This document shows, one piece after another, positions 1-7,722 of a stretch of 9,206 bases of DNA. Numbering within the stretch: position 1 is the stretch's first letter; every line of letters starts with the position of its first letter. The position numbers were made by a program, and so were the translations under genes. The DNA is from an uncultured Flavobacteriales bacterium (GTDB lineage Bacteria; Bacteroidota; Bacteroidia; Flavobacteriales_D; Sanyastnellaceae), in contig CALACF010000318.1 in the NCBI GenBank assembly GCA_937890245.1, positions 1-9,206 of the forward strand, given 5' to 3'. The notes below the pieces were generated by a model that saw only the letters and a list, made by a program, of their open reading frames with translations, was not told the origin of the DNA and made no database searches.

Positions 1-480
1 ATGATCCGCCTGAAGACGGCCGTGCTGCTTGCTGCGAGCTTGTCGATGGGCGCGATGTCGGCCGCCGCTTCTCCAGAGGCGATCAACCAGCTCTATTCGT
101 TCGGCCTGCATTTGGGGCTCGCCTTCCAACTACAGGATGACTTCCTCGACGCCTGCGGTGACCCAGTACGAACGGGAAAACAAGTGGGCGGCGACATCCT
201 CTCCGAGAAAAAAACCTATCTCCGAATCCACGCCTTTGCTGCGGACCCCAGCCTCGATTCACGCAAGTGGGAGCCGTCGGATCTTGAAGAAAAAATCGCG
301 TTCTACCTCGACGCCTATAAGCTCCACGGCTCGGCGCGCGCACTCGAGGGCGGAATAGCCAATGAAGTCGCCCAGGCCTCGGATGCGCTGCGCCAAATTT
401 CCGACGGCCTGCCCGGTCCAGACCACGCTTTGAGCTTTCTCACAAACTTGGCTGAAAACATCGCAACCCGCACGTCTTAA
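1..480 (+). CDS. Polyprenyl diphosphate synthase, C-terminal part (5' end outside window)
   Basis: This is the C-terminal half of a trans-isoprenyl diphosphate synthase, which extends allylic diphosphates by adding isopentenyl diphosphate. The second aspartate-rich motif DDFLD, which binds Mg-diphosphate, is seen at codons 46-50 of the visible frame within GLAFQLQDDFLD. It is followed by GKQVGGDILSEKKTY, whose lysines and GGD are typical of the family. The window opens with an ATG, but the text around it (MIRLKTAVLLAAS, a helix that lies well inside family members) shows this Met is internal. About 159 of an expected 320 or so residues are present, and the first DDxxD motif must lie upstream. 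Product chain length cannot be told from this part; quinone side chain or undecaprenyl precursor synthesis are both possible. It ends 55 bases before sucA on the same strand. The family call is firm, the exact product is not. Confidence 0.93.
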   Translation: MIRLKTAVLLAASLSMGAMSAAASPEAINQLYSFGLHLGLAFQLQDDFLDACGDPVRTGKQVGGDILSEKKTYLRIHAFAADPSLDSRKWEPSDLEEKIAFYLDAYKLHGSARALEGGIANEVAQASDALRQISDGLPGPDHALSFLTNLAENIATRTS

Positions 481-496
481 GCGGGCGGCGATTCGG

Positions 497-504
497 TATC
501 TTTG
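497..504 (+). promoter_or_regulatory. Candidate Bacteroidota -7 promoter element upstream of sucA
   Basis: The octamer TATCTTTG matches the Bacteroidota sigma-ABfr -7 consensus TAnnTTTG exactly. It lies in the 55-base gap between the polyprenyl synthase stop and the sucA ATG. A -33 TTG is not present at the usual distance. The nearest candidate is TTA at 477-479, 17 bases upstream, which is a weak match. Transcription would start near 510-512 and leave a leader of about 25 bases. An exact match to six fixed positions in an intergenic gap is suggestive, but it can occur by chance. Confidence 0.45.
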
Positions 505-535
505 TATAAGAGACGCAGCGAAAGCGCCATTACGC

Positions 536-3289
536 ATGGATATCCACTCCCATCTGAGCAATATTGAGCCGGTCGCGCTTGAAACTCTTTACCGCCAATT
601 CCTCGAGGACCCAACTTCTGTCGACGACAGTTGGCGCCACTTTTTCCTCGGATTTGACTTGGCTCGTAAAGAGTTCGGCGACGAGGACGCCCTCTCAACG
701 GGCGGGCAGAACTTGGCCCAAAAGGAGTTCCAAGTCATCGACCTCATCAACGCGTATCGCACGCGCGGTCACTTGTTTACTGAGACCAACCCCGTGCGCG
801 CAAGGCGCAACTACAGCCCTGACCTGTCCATCGAACACTTCGGACTGAACCCCGCAGATCTCGGGCAGGTTTTTCAGGCCGGTCATAAGATTGGCTTGGG
901 TGCTGCAACGCTACAAGAGATTATCAATCACTTGATTGAGACGTATTGTTCCGCGATTGGTATTGAGTATATGTACATCCGCGAGCCCGAGCGTTGGGCG
1001 TGGATCAAGGAGCGGATAGAGCTGGCGAACCGCCCCAAACTTTCGAGGGAAGAGAAGCTTCAGGTGTTCCGCAAGCTGAATCAGGCAACCGTTTTTGAGG
1101 AGTTTTTACAGAAGAAATTCGTTGGACAAAAACGATTTTCGGTGGAGGGTGGTGAGACTTTGCTGCCCGCCCTCGATGCCCTGGTGGAGTCTGGCACTGA
1201 GGCGGGCGTGCGGGAGTTCGTTATCGGAATGGCCCACCGCGGTCGTCTCAATACGCTCGCCCATATTTTGAATAAGCCTTACGAAAAGATTTTTAGCGAG
1301 TTTGCGGGCAAGGCCTTTGATCACGAGTCGGATTTTGATGGAGATGTGAAATATCACATGGGCCATAGTACGGAGCTGATGGCAGATAGCGGTCATCCCG
1401 TTACGATCACCTTGGTGCCGAACCCCTCACATCTGGAGGCGGTGGATCCGGTGGTGCAAGGGGTGGTGCGGGCGCGCATCGATTTGGACTTGAAATCAGA
1501 AGATATGATTGTCCCAATTCTTGTCCACGGCGACGCGGCCATTGCGGGACAAGGCGTCGTGTACGAAGTTGCGCAGATGGCCCAACTGGAGGGGTACAGG
1601 ACAGGCGGAACGGTTCACATTGTTGTCAACAACCAGATTGGCTTCACAACGAATTACCTCGATGCACGCTCATCAACGTATTGCACGGATGTGGCGCGGG
1701 TGACGCGTTGCCCGGTCTTTCATGTGAATGCAGACGATGCGGAGGCGGTGGTGCAGACCATGCGCATTGCATTGGCATATCGCCAGAGATGGCACCGAGA
1801 TGTTTTCATCGATTTGCTGGGCTACAGGAAGTACGGCCACAACGAGGGGGATGAGCCGAATTTCACGCAACCCAAGCTGTACAAGGCGATTGCGGCCCAT
1901 CCCAATGCCCGCGAGATCTACCGGGAGCAACTCATTGCTGAGGGCGTATTGACCCAAGCAGATTCGGAAAAGATGCGCGCCGATCTTGAAGCGAAGCTCG
2001 ACGACGCGATTGTACAGTCAAAGGAGACAGATAAAGTCCATGTAACTAACTTTTTGGCAGATTTGTGGTCCAAGTATCGCCACAAGCAAGAAGGAGACGA
2101 GGTCGCACCGGTTGACACGAAATTTGACGCCAAGCGCCTCGACAAGATCGCGCGTAGCATGAACACCCTGCCCGAAGGAAAGTTCTTCCGTAAGGTGAAA
2201 AAGCTGCTGAGTAACCGAATCAAAATGTTGGAAAACAACAAGTTGGACTGGTCTATGGGAGAGTTGCTTGCGTACGGAACGCTACTGGCAGATGGTCACC
2301 CAGTCCGCATTTCGGGCCAAGACGTTGAGCGAGGGACCTTCTCGCATCGACACGCCGTGCTGAAAACGGAAGACACGGAGCGGGCGTACATTCCACTGAA
2401 TCATGTCGAGAAGGGGCAGGCCAAGTTGAGCATTTTTAACTCCTTGCTCTCTGAATACGGGGTACTCGGATTTGACTTTGGGTACGCGTATGGGGCGCCC
2501 AATGGACTGACGATCTGGGAGGCGCAGTTCGGCGATTTCAACAACGGCGCGCAGATCATCATCGACCAGTTTATCAGCGCAGGTGAGGACAAATGGAAGG
2601 CAATGAATGGCCTTGTGATGTTCCTTCCGCACGGCTATGAGGGCATGGGCTCGGAGCATTCGAGCGGGCGCATGGAGCGCTTCTTGCAGATGTGCGCCCA
2701 GGACAATATCGAGGTGGCCAACCCCACCACGCCCGCCAATCATTACCACCTTTTGCGCCGCCAAGTCAAACGCGCGTTCCGCAAACCTTTGATTGTTTTC
2801 ACGCCGAAAAAATTGCTTCGCTACCCCGGTGCCGTTAGCTCGATGGCGGACTTGGCGACCGGATCTTTTCTACCCGTCATCGACGATCCAATGCGCTCAG
2901 CTTCCAGCAAGGCGGCCTCAACCAAGGCGGCAAAGCTGGTCAAGACCGTGGTTTTGTGTTCGGGCAAGTTCTATTACGAGATGCTCGAGGAGCGTCAAGC
3001 CCGCGCCGAAAAAGGCGAGACTGACGGCATAGCTTTGGTTCGCCTAGAACAGCTGCACCCCTTTCCGACGGAGGCCTTGAAGGCCGTGACTGAGCGGTAT
3101 GCTGGTGCTGAATTGGTATGGGCTCAGGAGGAACCCGATAACATGGGCGCATGGATGCACATCCGGCGCTTGGGCCCTGATGGCATCCGCTGCATATCTC
3201 GTCTCGCCTCAGCCAGCCCCGCAACGGGCAGCCCGCAGGTCCACAAAATTCGTCATCAAGAAGTGATTAACAACGTATTCTCAATCTGA
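536..3289 (+). CDS. sucA: 2-oxoglutarate dehydrogenase E1 component
   Basis: This thiamine-diphosphate enzyme decarboxylates 2-oxoglutarate and passes the succinyl group to the lipoyl arm of E2 in the TCA cycle. At 917 residues it has the normal length for a bacterial OGDH E1. The N-terminal segment with LYRQFLEDP and DDSWRHFF (residues 18-37) is the usual E2-binding start of the family and supports the ATG at 536. Residues 232-237 read MAHRGR. The ThDP/Mg site runs from GDA (332-334) to NN (365-366). The transketolase-type pyrimidine-binding domain contains HGYEGMGSEHSS (699-710). The C-terminal OGDH domain follows, with KKLLRYP and EEPDNMGAW. A Ser/Ala/Lys-rich stretch sits at about residues 786-803. 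No Shine-Dalgarno sequence is visible, as is common in this phylum. The downstream odhB begins 4 bases after the stop, so the two genes are almost certainly cotranscribed. 2-oxoadipate or other 2-oxoacid substrates are unlikely given the match and context. Confidence 0.97.
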   Translation: MDIHSHLSNIEPVALETLYRQFLEDPTSVDDSWRHFFLGFDLARKEFGDEDALSTGGQNLAQKEFQVIDLINAYRTRGHLFTETNPVRARRNYSPDLSIEHFGLNPADLGQVFQAGHKIGLGAATLQEIINHLIETYCSAIGIEYMYIREPERWAWIKERIELANRPKLSREEKLQVFRKLNQATVFEEFLQKKFVGQKRFSVEGGETLLPALDALVESGTEAGVREFVIGMAHRGRLNTLAHILNKPYEKIFSEFAGKAFDHESDFDGDVKYHMGHSTELMADSGHPVTITLVPNPSHLEAVDPVVQGVVRARIDLDLKSEDMIVPILVHGDAAIAGQGVVYEVAQMAQLEGYRTGGTVHIVVNNQIGFTTNYLDARSSTYCTDVARVTRCPVFHVNADDAEAVVQTMRIALAYRQRWHRDVFIDLLGYRKYGHNEGDEPNFTQPKLYKAIAAHPNAREIYREQLIAEGVLTQADSEKMRADLEAKLDDAIVQSKETDKVHVTNFLADLWSKYRHKQEGDEVAPVDTKFDAKRLDKIARSMNTLPEGKFFRKVKKLLSNRIKMLENNKLDWSMGELLAYGTLLADGHPVRISGQDVERGTFSHRHAVLKTEDTERAYIPLNHVEKGQAKLSIFNSLLSEYGVLGFDFGYAYGAPNGLTIWEAQFGDFNNGAQIIIDQFISAGEDKWKAMNGLVMFLPHGYEGMGSEHSSGRMERFLQMCAQDNIEVANPTTPANHYHLLRRQVKRAFRKPLIVFTPKKLLRYPGAVSSMADLATGSFLPVIDDPMRSASSKAASTKAAKLVKTVVLCSGKFYYEMLEERQARAEKGETDGIALVRLEQLHPFPTEALKAVTERYAGAELVWAQEEPDNMGAWMHIRRLGPDGIRCISRLASASPATGSPQVHKIRHQEVINNVFSI

Positions 3290-3293
3290 AATC

Positions 3294-4547
3294 ATGCCTA
3301 TTCTAGAAATGAAAGTCCCCAGCCCTGGGGAGTCTATTTTGGAAGTTGAAATTGCTTCTTGGCTCGTCGAAGAGGGCGATTACGTCCACAAAGACCAATC
3401 CATTGCGGAAATTGATTCCGACAAGGCGACCTTGGAATTGCCTGCCGAAATGAGTGGAACGATCACGTTCAAGGCAGCGGAAGGGGATGCAATCGATGTC
3501 GGTGCGGTTGTCTGCTTGATCGACACGGATGCGGCGGCTCCGGCGGCCAAAGCTGCGCCTGCTGTGAAAGCTGCGCCTGCTCCGGCTGCGAAATCCACGC
3601 CTGCGCCTGCGCCTGCTGCTGTTGCTGTGCCCGCTGCTTCGCATGCAGCCGGGCACCCTTCGCCTACAGCTGCCAAGCTGATGAGCGAAAATGGAATGGG
3701 ACAAGGCGCCGTTCAAGGGACGGGCCCCGGCGGTCGCGTGCTCGCCCAAGATGTGGTGGTTGCGCTCTCAAAAGGCATTTCAGCGCCAGCTCAGCCGGCT
3801 TCTAATTGGACTGGATCGAGAGAAATTCGCATGGAAAAGATGAGCCTGCTCCGCCGGAAAGTGGCAGAGCGACTCGTCACTGTGAAGAATGAGACGGCGA
3901 TGCTCACCACCTTCAATGAGGTGGATATGAAGCCCATCATGGACATTCGCAAGAAGTACAAGGAAGCTTTCAAGACGCACCATGGCGTGGGTTTGGGCTT
4001 TATGAGCTTCTTCACGAAGGCCGTTACGTCGGCGCTTGAACTCTACCCGATGGTCAACGCGATGATCGAGGGGAAACAGGTTCAATTGCATGATTACGCG
4101 GACATTGGAATTGCTGTGAGCTCGCCAAAAGGACTGATGGTACCCGTGGTTCGCAACGCAGAATCGATGGGCCTCGCTCAAATTGAAGCGGAGATCAAAC
4201 GACTGGCAATCAAAGCGCGCGATGGGAAAATCACGGTAGATGAAATGGTCGGTGGCACGTTCACGATCACCAACGGCGGCGTCTTCGGCAGTATGCTTTC
4301 GACCCCCATCATCAACCCGCCACAGAGCGCTATCCTAGGGATGCACAACATTGTTGAGCGGCCTGTGGCGATCAACGGCAAGGTGGAAATTCGCCCGATT
4401 ATGATGGTGGCCCTGAGCTACGATCACCGCATCATTGACGGCAAGGAAAGCGTGAGCTTCCTCGTGGCGGTGAAGAACATGCTGGAGAATCCGGAGCGCA
4501 TGCTGTTTGGATCGAAGGACCCGGTAGAGGTGCTGTTGGGGCTCTGA
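3294..4547 (+). CDS. odhB: Dihydrolipoyl succinyltransferase, E2 of 2-oxoglutarate dehydrogenase
   Basis: The E2 core enzyme (also named sucB) transfers the succinyl group from its lipoyl arm to CoA and scaffolds the complex. Its 417 residues show the standard order. The lipoyl domain covers residues 1-77, with the modified lysine at K44 in EIDSDKATLELP. An Ala/Pro-rich flexible linker spans 80-120. The peripheral E1/E3-binding domain lies at about 121-160 (HPSPTAAKLM through GTGPGGRVLAQDV). The catalytic acyltransferase domain runs from about 180 to the end, with the active-site DHRIIDG motif containing H378 and D382. There is a single lipoyl domain, as expected for a succinyltransferase. 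The ATG at 3294 follows the sucA stop by 4 bases without a clear Shine-Dalgarno sequence, suggesting coupled translation. The adjacent E1 makes the 2-oxoglutarate complex assignment much more likely than pyruvate or branched-chain complexes. Its stop lies 11 bases from the convergent rodA stop. Confidence 0.97.
   Translation: MPILEMKVPSPGESILEVEIASWLVEEGDYVHKDQSIAEIDSDKATLELPAEMSGTITFKAAEGDAIDVGAVVCLIDTDAAAPAAKAAPAVKAAPAPAAKSTPAPAPAAVAVPAASHAAGHPSPTAAKLMSENGMGQGAVQGTGPGGRVLAQDVVVALSKGISAPAQPASNWTGSREIRMEKMSLLRRKVAERLVTVKNETAMLTTFNEVDMKPIMDIRKKYKEAFKTHHGVGLGFMSFFTKAVTSALELYPMVNAMIEGKQVQLHDYADIGIAVSSPKGLMVPVVRNAESMGLAQIEAEIKRLAIKARDGKITVDEMVGGTFTITNGGVFGSMLSTPIINPPQSAILGMHNIVERPVAINGKVEIRPIMMVALSYDHRIIDGKESVSFLVAVKNMLENPERMLFGSKDPVEVLLGL
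3531..3650 (+). repeat. Low-complexity Ala/Pro linker repeat inside odhB
   Basis: This stretch encodes the flexible linker between the lipoyl and peripheral-binding domains and is built from GCN and CCN codons. A 15-base direct repeat, AAAGCTGCGCCTGCT, occurs at 3549-3563 and again at 3567-3581 with an 18-base period (KAAPAV then KAAPAP). It is followed by a run of GCGCCT units near 3600-3616. Such tracts are prone to slippage and usually differ in length between close relatives. Confidence 0.8.
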
Positions 4548-4556
4548 AGCTCTGAA
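4541..4556. repeat. Tandem 8-base duplication at the odhB stop
   Basis: The octamer GCTCTGAA occurs twice head to tail (4541-4548 and 4549-4556). The first copy contains the odhB TGA stop, and the second fills most of the 11-base gap before the rodA stop. It looks like a small local duplication. No function is implied. Confidence 0.6.
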
Positions 4557-4558
4557 AG

Positions 4559-4575
4559 TCAGCGCAAAACGCTGA
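4559..4575. other. Short inverted repeat over the rodA stop codon
   Basis: TCAGCG (4559-4564) and CGCTGA (4570-4575) form a perfect 6-base-pair stem with a CAAAA loop. It lies at the very end of rodA and just past the odhB stop. No T-run follows on either strand, so it is not a classical intrinsic terminator. It could still help protect or end one or both convergent transcripts, or it may be coincidence arising from the rodA codons. Confidence 0.3.
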
Positions 4576-5881
4576 AACGCTCGGCGTCCAGTCGCAGTAG
4601 AACGGCGAGCATGATTGAGAATGCCAGCACGCTCGATCCGCCATAACTCATCATCGGAAGCGGGATGCCAATCACCGGCGCCAGGCCGAGAACCATGCCG
4701 ATGTTGATCAGCATATGCATGAACAGGATGCCGCCAAAACTGTAGGCATACACGCGCGTGAAATTGCTTCGTTGCCGTTCTGCAATGAAAAATATCCGAA
4801 TGACGATCGCTGCGAAGAGCAGCACCAGCAAGGAGGAGCCTAGAAATCCCCACTCTTCTGACCACTTGCAGTAGATGAAATCGGTTTCGTGTTCCGGGAC
4901 AAATCCAAATCCCGTCATCGGTCCCTCGCACCAGCCACGTCCCGAAAATCCGCCTGAACCGATTGCGATTCGGGCGTTGCGGATGTTGTAGTCGGCGTCG
5001 GGGTTGTCTACCTCGATCCCGAAGAGCACGTGGATCCGTTCGCGTTGATGCGACCTGAGCACCGTGGCCATGGTCGTGTGCAATACGGCTGAGAATGCCA
5101 ATGCAGCAATGGCTGATAGAATGAGGTTTCGGGTGATGCGCGGCCGGTTTCGTGGCCGGACCAGGTTTCGGCCCACCAGGACGCCAGCTGTGAAAACGAC
5201 GCTGGCAATGAGCCAGAAACGCAAGATCCCGCTCCACGGCCCAAGCCATGGGTATTGGACTGTGGTCGCCCCGGTGATGACGGTGAACACGACCATCACC
5301 AGCGCAGAAAAACCGGCAACCAAGACGAAGCCGTTCATGCCCTCGCGATAGAGCGCGAAGACGAAGCCCACGAATACCAGCACCGTGCCCGCATCGGGTT
5401 GGAGTAGAATCAAGCCGGCGGGCAGTCCGATGATCATCAGGGCGCCAACCATGCTTTTCATGTCGTGCAGGCCTTGTTGTCGGGCCAGCCACCAGGAAAG
5501 GGCGACGGCCGTGCCAAACTTGGCGAACTCGCTGGGCTGGATGCCGAAGCCACCGAAGCCGAACCACGACCGAGCCCCGCCCACTTTCCGCCCGACAACC
5601 AGGACGGCAGCCAGCAGCGCCAAGGTCAGCGCGTAATTGATCCAGGTGGTCCGAAGGAAAAATTCGCCCTCGATCCGCAGGATCAGCAAACCGACGGCCG
5701 TGCTGAGGCCCAGCCAGATGAGCTGGCGTCCGTACATCGTTCCGAGCGTCCAGCTGATCTCGCTGTCTGGGCCCGTGGAGGCCGCCACCAGGTTGAGCCA
5801 GCCGAGCAGGGCAAGCAGAGCGAACATGGACAGCAGGGCCCAGTCGATGTTGCGGTTGATATTTTGGCGGTGGGCGCTCAT
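4559..5881 (-). CDS. rodA: RodA, SEDS-family peptidoglycan glycosyltransferase
   Basis: RodA polymerises lipid II into glycan strands for cell elongation, working in the inner membrane with PBP2. The protein has 440 residues and many hydrophobic segments (for example about 13-34, 50-70 and 78-97), consistent with the ten-helix SEDS fold. Seen motifs are WFGFGGFGIQPSEFAK near 107-121, QPDAGT with D163, the loop VPEHETDF with D334 at the place of the catalytic aspartate of SEDS enzymes, and the late NIGMVLGLAPVIGIPLPMMSYGGSS block that separates RodA from FtsW. The frame is open upstream to an ATG at 6007. The ATG at 5881 is chosen because it overlaps the mrdA stop as ATGA, and because the extra 42 residues are not RodA-like and lie wholly inside mrdA. 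It is the last gene of the elongasome operon. No Shine-Dalgarno sequence precedes this start, so translation is probably coupled to mrdA. Confidence 0.95.
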   Translation of the reverse strand: MSAHRQNINRNIDWALLSMFALLALLGWLNLVAASTGPDSEISWTLGTMYGRQLIWLGLSTAVGLLILRIEGEFFLRTTWINYALTLALLAAVLVVGRKVGGARSWFGFGGFGIQPSEFAKFGTAVALSWWLARQQGLHDMKSMVGALMIIGLPAGLILLQPDAGTVLVFVGFVFALYREGMNGFVLVAGFSALVMVVFTVITGATTVQYPWLGPWSGILRFWLIASVVFTAGVLVGRNLVRPRNRPRITRNLILSAIAALAFSAVLHTTMATVLRSHQRERIHVLFGIEVDNPDADYNIRNARIAIGSGGFSGRGWCEGPMTGFGFVPEHETDFIYCKWSEEWGFLGSSLLVLLFAAIVIRIFFIAERQRSNFTRVYAYSFGGILFMHMLINIGMVLGLAPVIGIPLPMMSYGGSSVLAFSIMLAVLLRLDAERFSVLR

Positions 5882-7722
5882 GGGGCTGGCGCTTGGGTAG
5901 GCGCTGGTGCAGGCGGAATCGCACCGAGGTAGCCGGCCTGCTTCGCTGAATCCACCTGGCCCGTGAGGTATTGTTCGATGAGCAGCGCTGCTATTGGCGC
6001 CGCCCAATCACCTCCCGAACCCGCACTTTCAACGTACACACTCAAGGCGATCTGTGGATTTTTACGCGGTGCAAATGCGATGAAAACTGAGTGGTCCTCG
6101 AGCGGGTCATTTTGAACAGTGCCGGTCTTGCCGCAAATCTGAATTCCCGGAATTCGCGCGCGCCAGCCGGTACCGCCCTGCTCTTCGACGACATTTTGCA
6201 TTCCGTCGAGGATGGGCTTGAACTGCGCTGCTTCGATGCCGGTTTCCGTGCGGGTTCCTACGCCAGCGGGCGGGCCAATTCCGCCAAGGTCCTTCACATA
6301 GTGGGGCTCGCGGTACCAGCCACGGTTGGCGAGAATGGCAGCGAGGTTGGCCATTTGCAAAGGCGTAGTCAGCAATTCGCCTTCTCCGATAGCGATCGAA
6401 TAAATGGTGCGGAAATCCCAATGCCGTTTCCCGTAAATTTTATCGTAGTACGCCGCAGCGGGAATATTTCCGGCCGCAGTACCGCGCAAGCGATTTCCGA
6501 GTTTCGTTCCAAAACCGAAGGCCATGACTTGTGCGCGCCAGCGGTCCAGCCCGTCGGCGGCTGTTGCGAAATGACTGCCCGTATTGCGGTGGTTGATCCA
6601 GCGCTCCATCACTTGGTAGAAATAGGGATTGCAGCTGTGAACCACTGCGGAGCTTAGATCGTCGAGGGTGTGCGGACCGTGGCAACCGATCAGGTCGCGG
6701 TTGCAGGGCAACCGTGTGCCGGCGTGAATGACCCCTTCGTCCATGGCAATTGCTCCCTGGACCAACTTGAAAATTGAGCCCGGCCGATAAGTCGCCCGGA
6801 CGGCCCGGTTGAACAGGGGTTTTTGCGGGTCGCGCAACAAGCTGTCGTAGGCCTTCCCGCGCGTCGCGCCTAGCATGAGGTTTGGGTCGAAAAAGGGAGC
6901 GGAGACGATGGCCAAGACTTCGCCCGTGGAAGGTTCGATCGCTACGACACTGCCGGTTTTCCCTGCCAGCAGTAGCTCGGCGTGCTGTTGCAAGTCGAGG
7001 TCGAGTGTCGTGGTCAGGTCCAGCCCATCTACTGCGGGCCGGTCTTTGCTCGCGGCTACGCCGACTTGTCGAACGCGGTTCCTCGCGTCGACCACAACCG
7101 AACGACGGCCTTTTTCTCCGCGGAGCGCCTCTTCGTAAATGCTCTCTAGGCCCGTTTTTCCTTTGAAGTCGCCGAGGCGATAAAAGGCGTCGCGGTCCAA
7201 ATCGTCTCGAGATGCCTCTGCGTACTCGCCGATCAAGTGCGTGGCCACAGCATGTCGATGTGAGCGCAGGGGCTTGCGCCAAAGCTCGAATCCGGGATAG
7301 GCATACAAAGAAGCCGCCATTCGGGCATGCTCTTCGGGGGCGATACGCCGGCGAACAGCCGTGTACTTGTAGCGTGAAAAGCGCCGGGCTTTTTTCAGTG
7401 AGGCATCCATCGCTTCGCGAGATATCCCTGCCCATACCGCACAGGCAGCCGTGTCCAAGTCTGCCAAGCCCCGTGGCAGCACAACCAAATCGTAGACCGC
7501 TTCGCTGGCCACGAGCACCTCGCCGTGGCGGTCCAAAATCATGCCGCGGCTCGGCTTGATAATCGTTCGATTCTCTGTCAAATCCGAGGCGCGCACCTTC
7601 AGATCATTATCGATTAGTTGAAGATGAACGAGCCGCCCTATAAAAATTGAAGTGATGGTCAACACAATCCCGACCACCGTCCAGATGCGCCCGCTTTCGT
7701 TCAACGCCCTGCCCCCGCTCAA
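5878..7722 (-). CDS. mrdA: Penicillin-binding protein 2, elongasome DD-transpeptidase
   Basis: PBP2 crosslinks new peptidoglycan during lateral growth and activates RodA. A short cytoplasmic start is followed by one membrane anchor at about residues 14-32. The dimerisation/pedestal domain includes KPSRGMILDRHG, and the transpeptidase domain follows. Its three active-site motifs are S316-IFK (nucleophile S316, K319), S363-C-N365 and K532-T-G534. The segment DHSVFIAFAPRKNP after KTG is typical of Bacteroidota PBP2. The protein ends in a Pro/Ala-rich tail (PPAPAPTQAPAP). The 614-residue length is normal. The start is uncertain. TTG at 7722 overlaps the mreD stop as TTGA, matching the ATGA overlaps on either side. 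A second TTG at 7704 (giving MNESGR) would leave a 14-base gap and a 608-residue protein, with a G-rich stretch just upstream. No in-frame ATG precedes the membrane segment. Confidence 0.95.
   Translation of the reverse strand: MSGGRALNESGRIWTVVGIVLTITSIFIGRLVHLQLIDNDLKVRASDLTENRTIIKPSRGMILDRHGEVLVASEAVYDLVVLPRGLADLDTAACAVWAGISREAMDASLKKARRFSRYKYTAVRRRIAPEEHARMAASLYAYPGFELWRKPLRSHRHAVATHLIGEYAEASRDDLDRDAFYRLGDFKGKTGLESIYEEALRGEKGRRSVVVDARNRVRQVGVAASKDRPAVDGLDLTTTLDLDLQQHAELLLAGKTGSVVAIEPSTGEVLAIVSAPFFDPNLMLGATRGKAYDSLLRDPQKPLFNRAVRATYRPGSIFKLVQGAIAMDEGVIHAGTRLPCNRDLIGCHGPHTLDDLSSAVVHSCNPYFYQVMERWINHRNTGSHFATAADGLDRWRAQVMAFGFGTKLGNRLRGTAAGNIPAAAYYDKIYGKRHWDFRTIYSIAIGEGELLTTPLQMANLAAILANRGWYREPHYVKDLGGIGPPAGVGTRTETGIEAAQFKPILDGMQNVVEEQGGTGWRARIPGIQICGKTGTVQNDPLEDHSVFIAFAPRKNPQIALSVYVESAGSGGDWAAPIAALLIEQYLTGQVDSAKQAGYLGAIPPAPAPTQAPAP

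Noticed and set aside
1..60. Signal-peptide-like start of the first open frame (MIRLKTAVLLAASLSMGA)
   Set aside because: The hydrophobic run is an internal helix of the polyprenyl synthase fold. The apparent start is produced by the window edge.
467..485. CCCGC/GCGGG inverted repeat over the polyprenyl synthase stop, as a terminator
   Set aside because: The stem is only 5 base pairs with a 9-base loop and no T-run, so it is too weak to call.
4335..5924. Long open frame of 529 codons on the minus strand, over rodA and the end of odhB
   Set aside because: It is out of frame with RodA, rich in Arg, His and Pro, shows no domain, and runs over two well-supported genes. It is a shadow of GC-rich coding sequence.
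5882..6007. A 42-codon N-terminal extension of RodA from the ATG at 6007
   Set aside because: The extension lies wholly within the conserved PBP2 C-terminus in another frame and does not resemble RodA. The ATG at 5881 gives the usual RodA start and an ATGA overlap.
6091..6657. Plus-strand open frame of 188 codons antisense to mrdA
   Set aside because: It has no recognisable motif and no promoter or ribosome site that I can see. It mirrors the conserved transpeptidase domain, so it is most likely a coding shadow.
6440..7435. Minus-strand open frame of 331 codons over mrdA
   Set aside because: It is rich in Arg, Pro and Gly, without domain features, and is fully nested in mrdA in a different frame.
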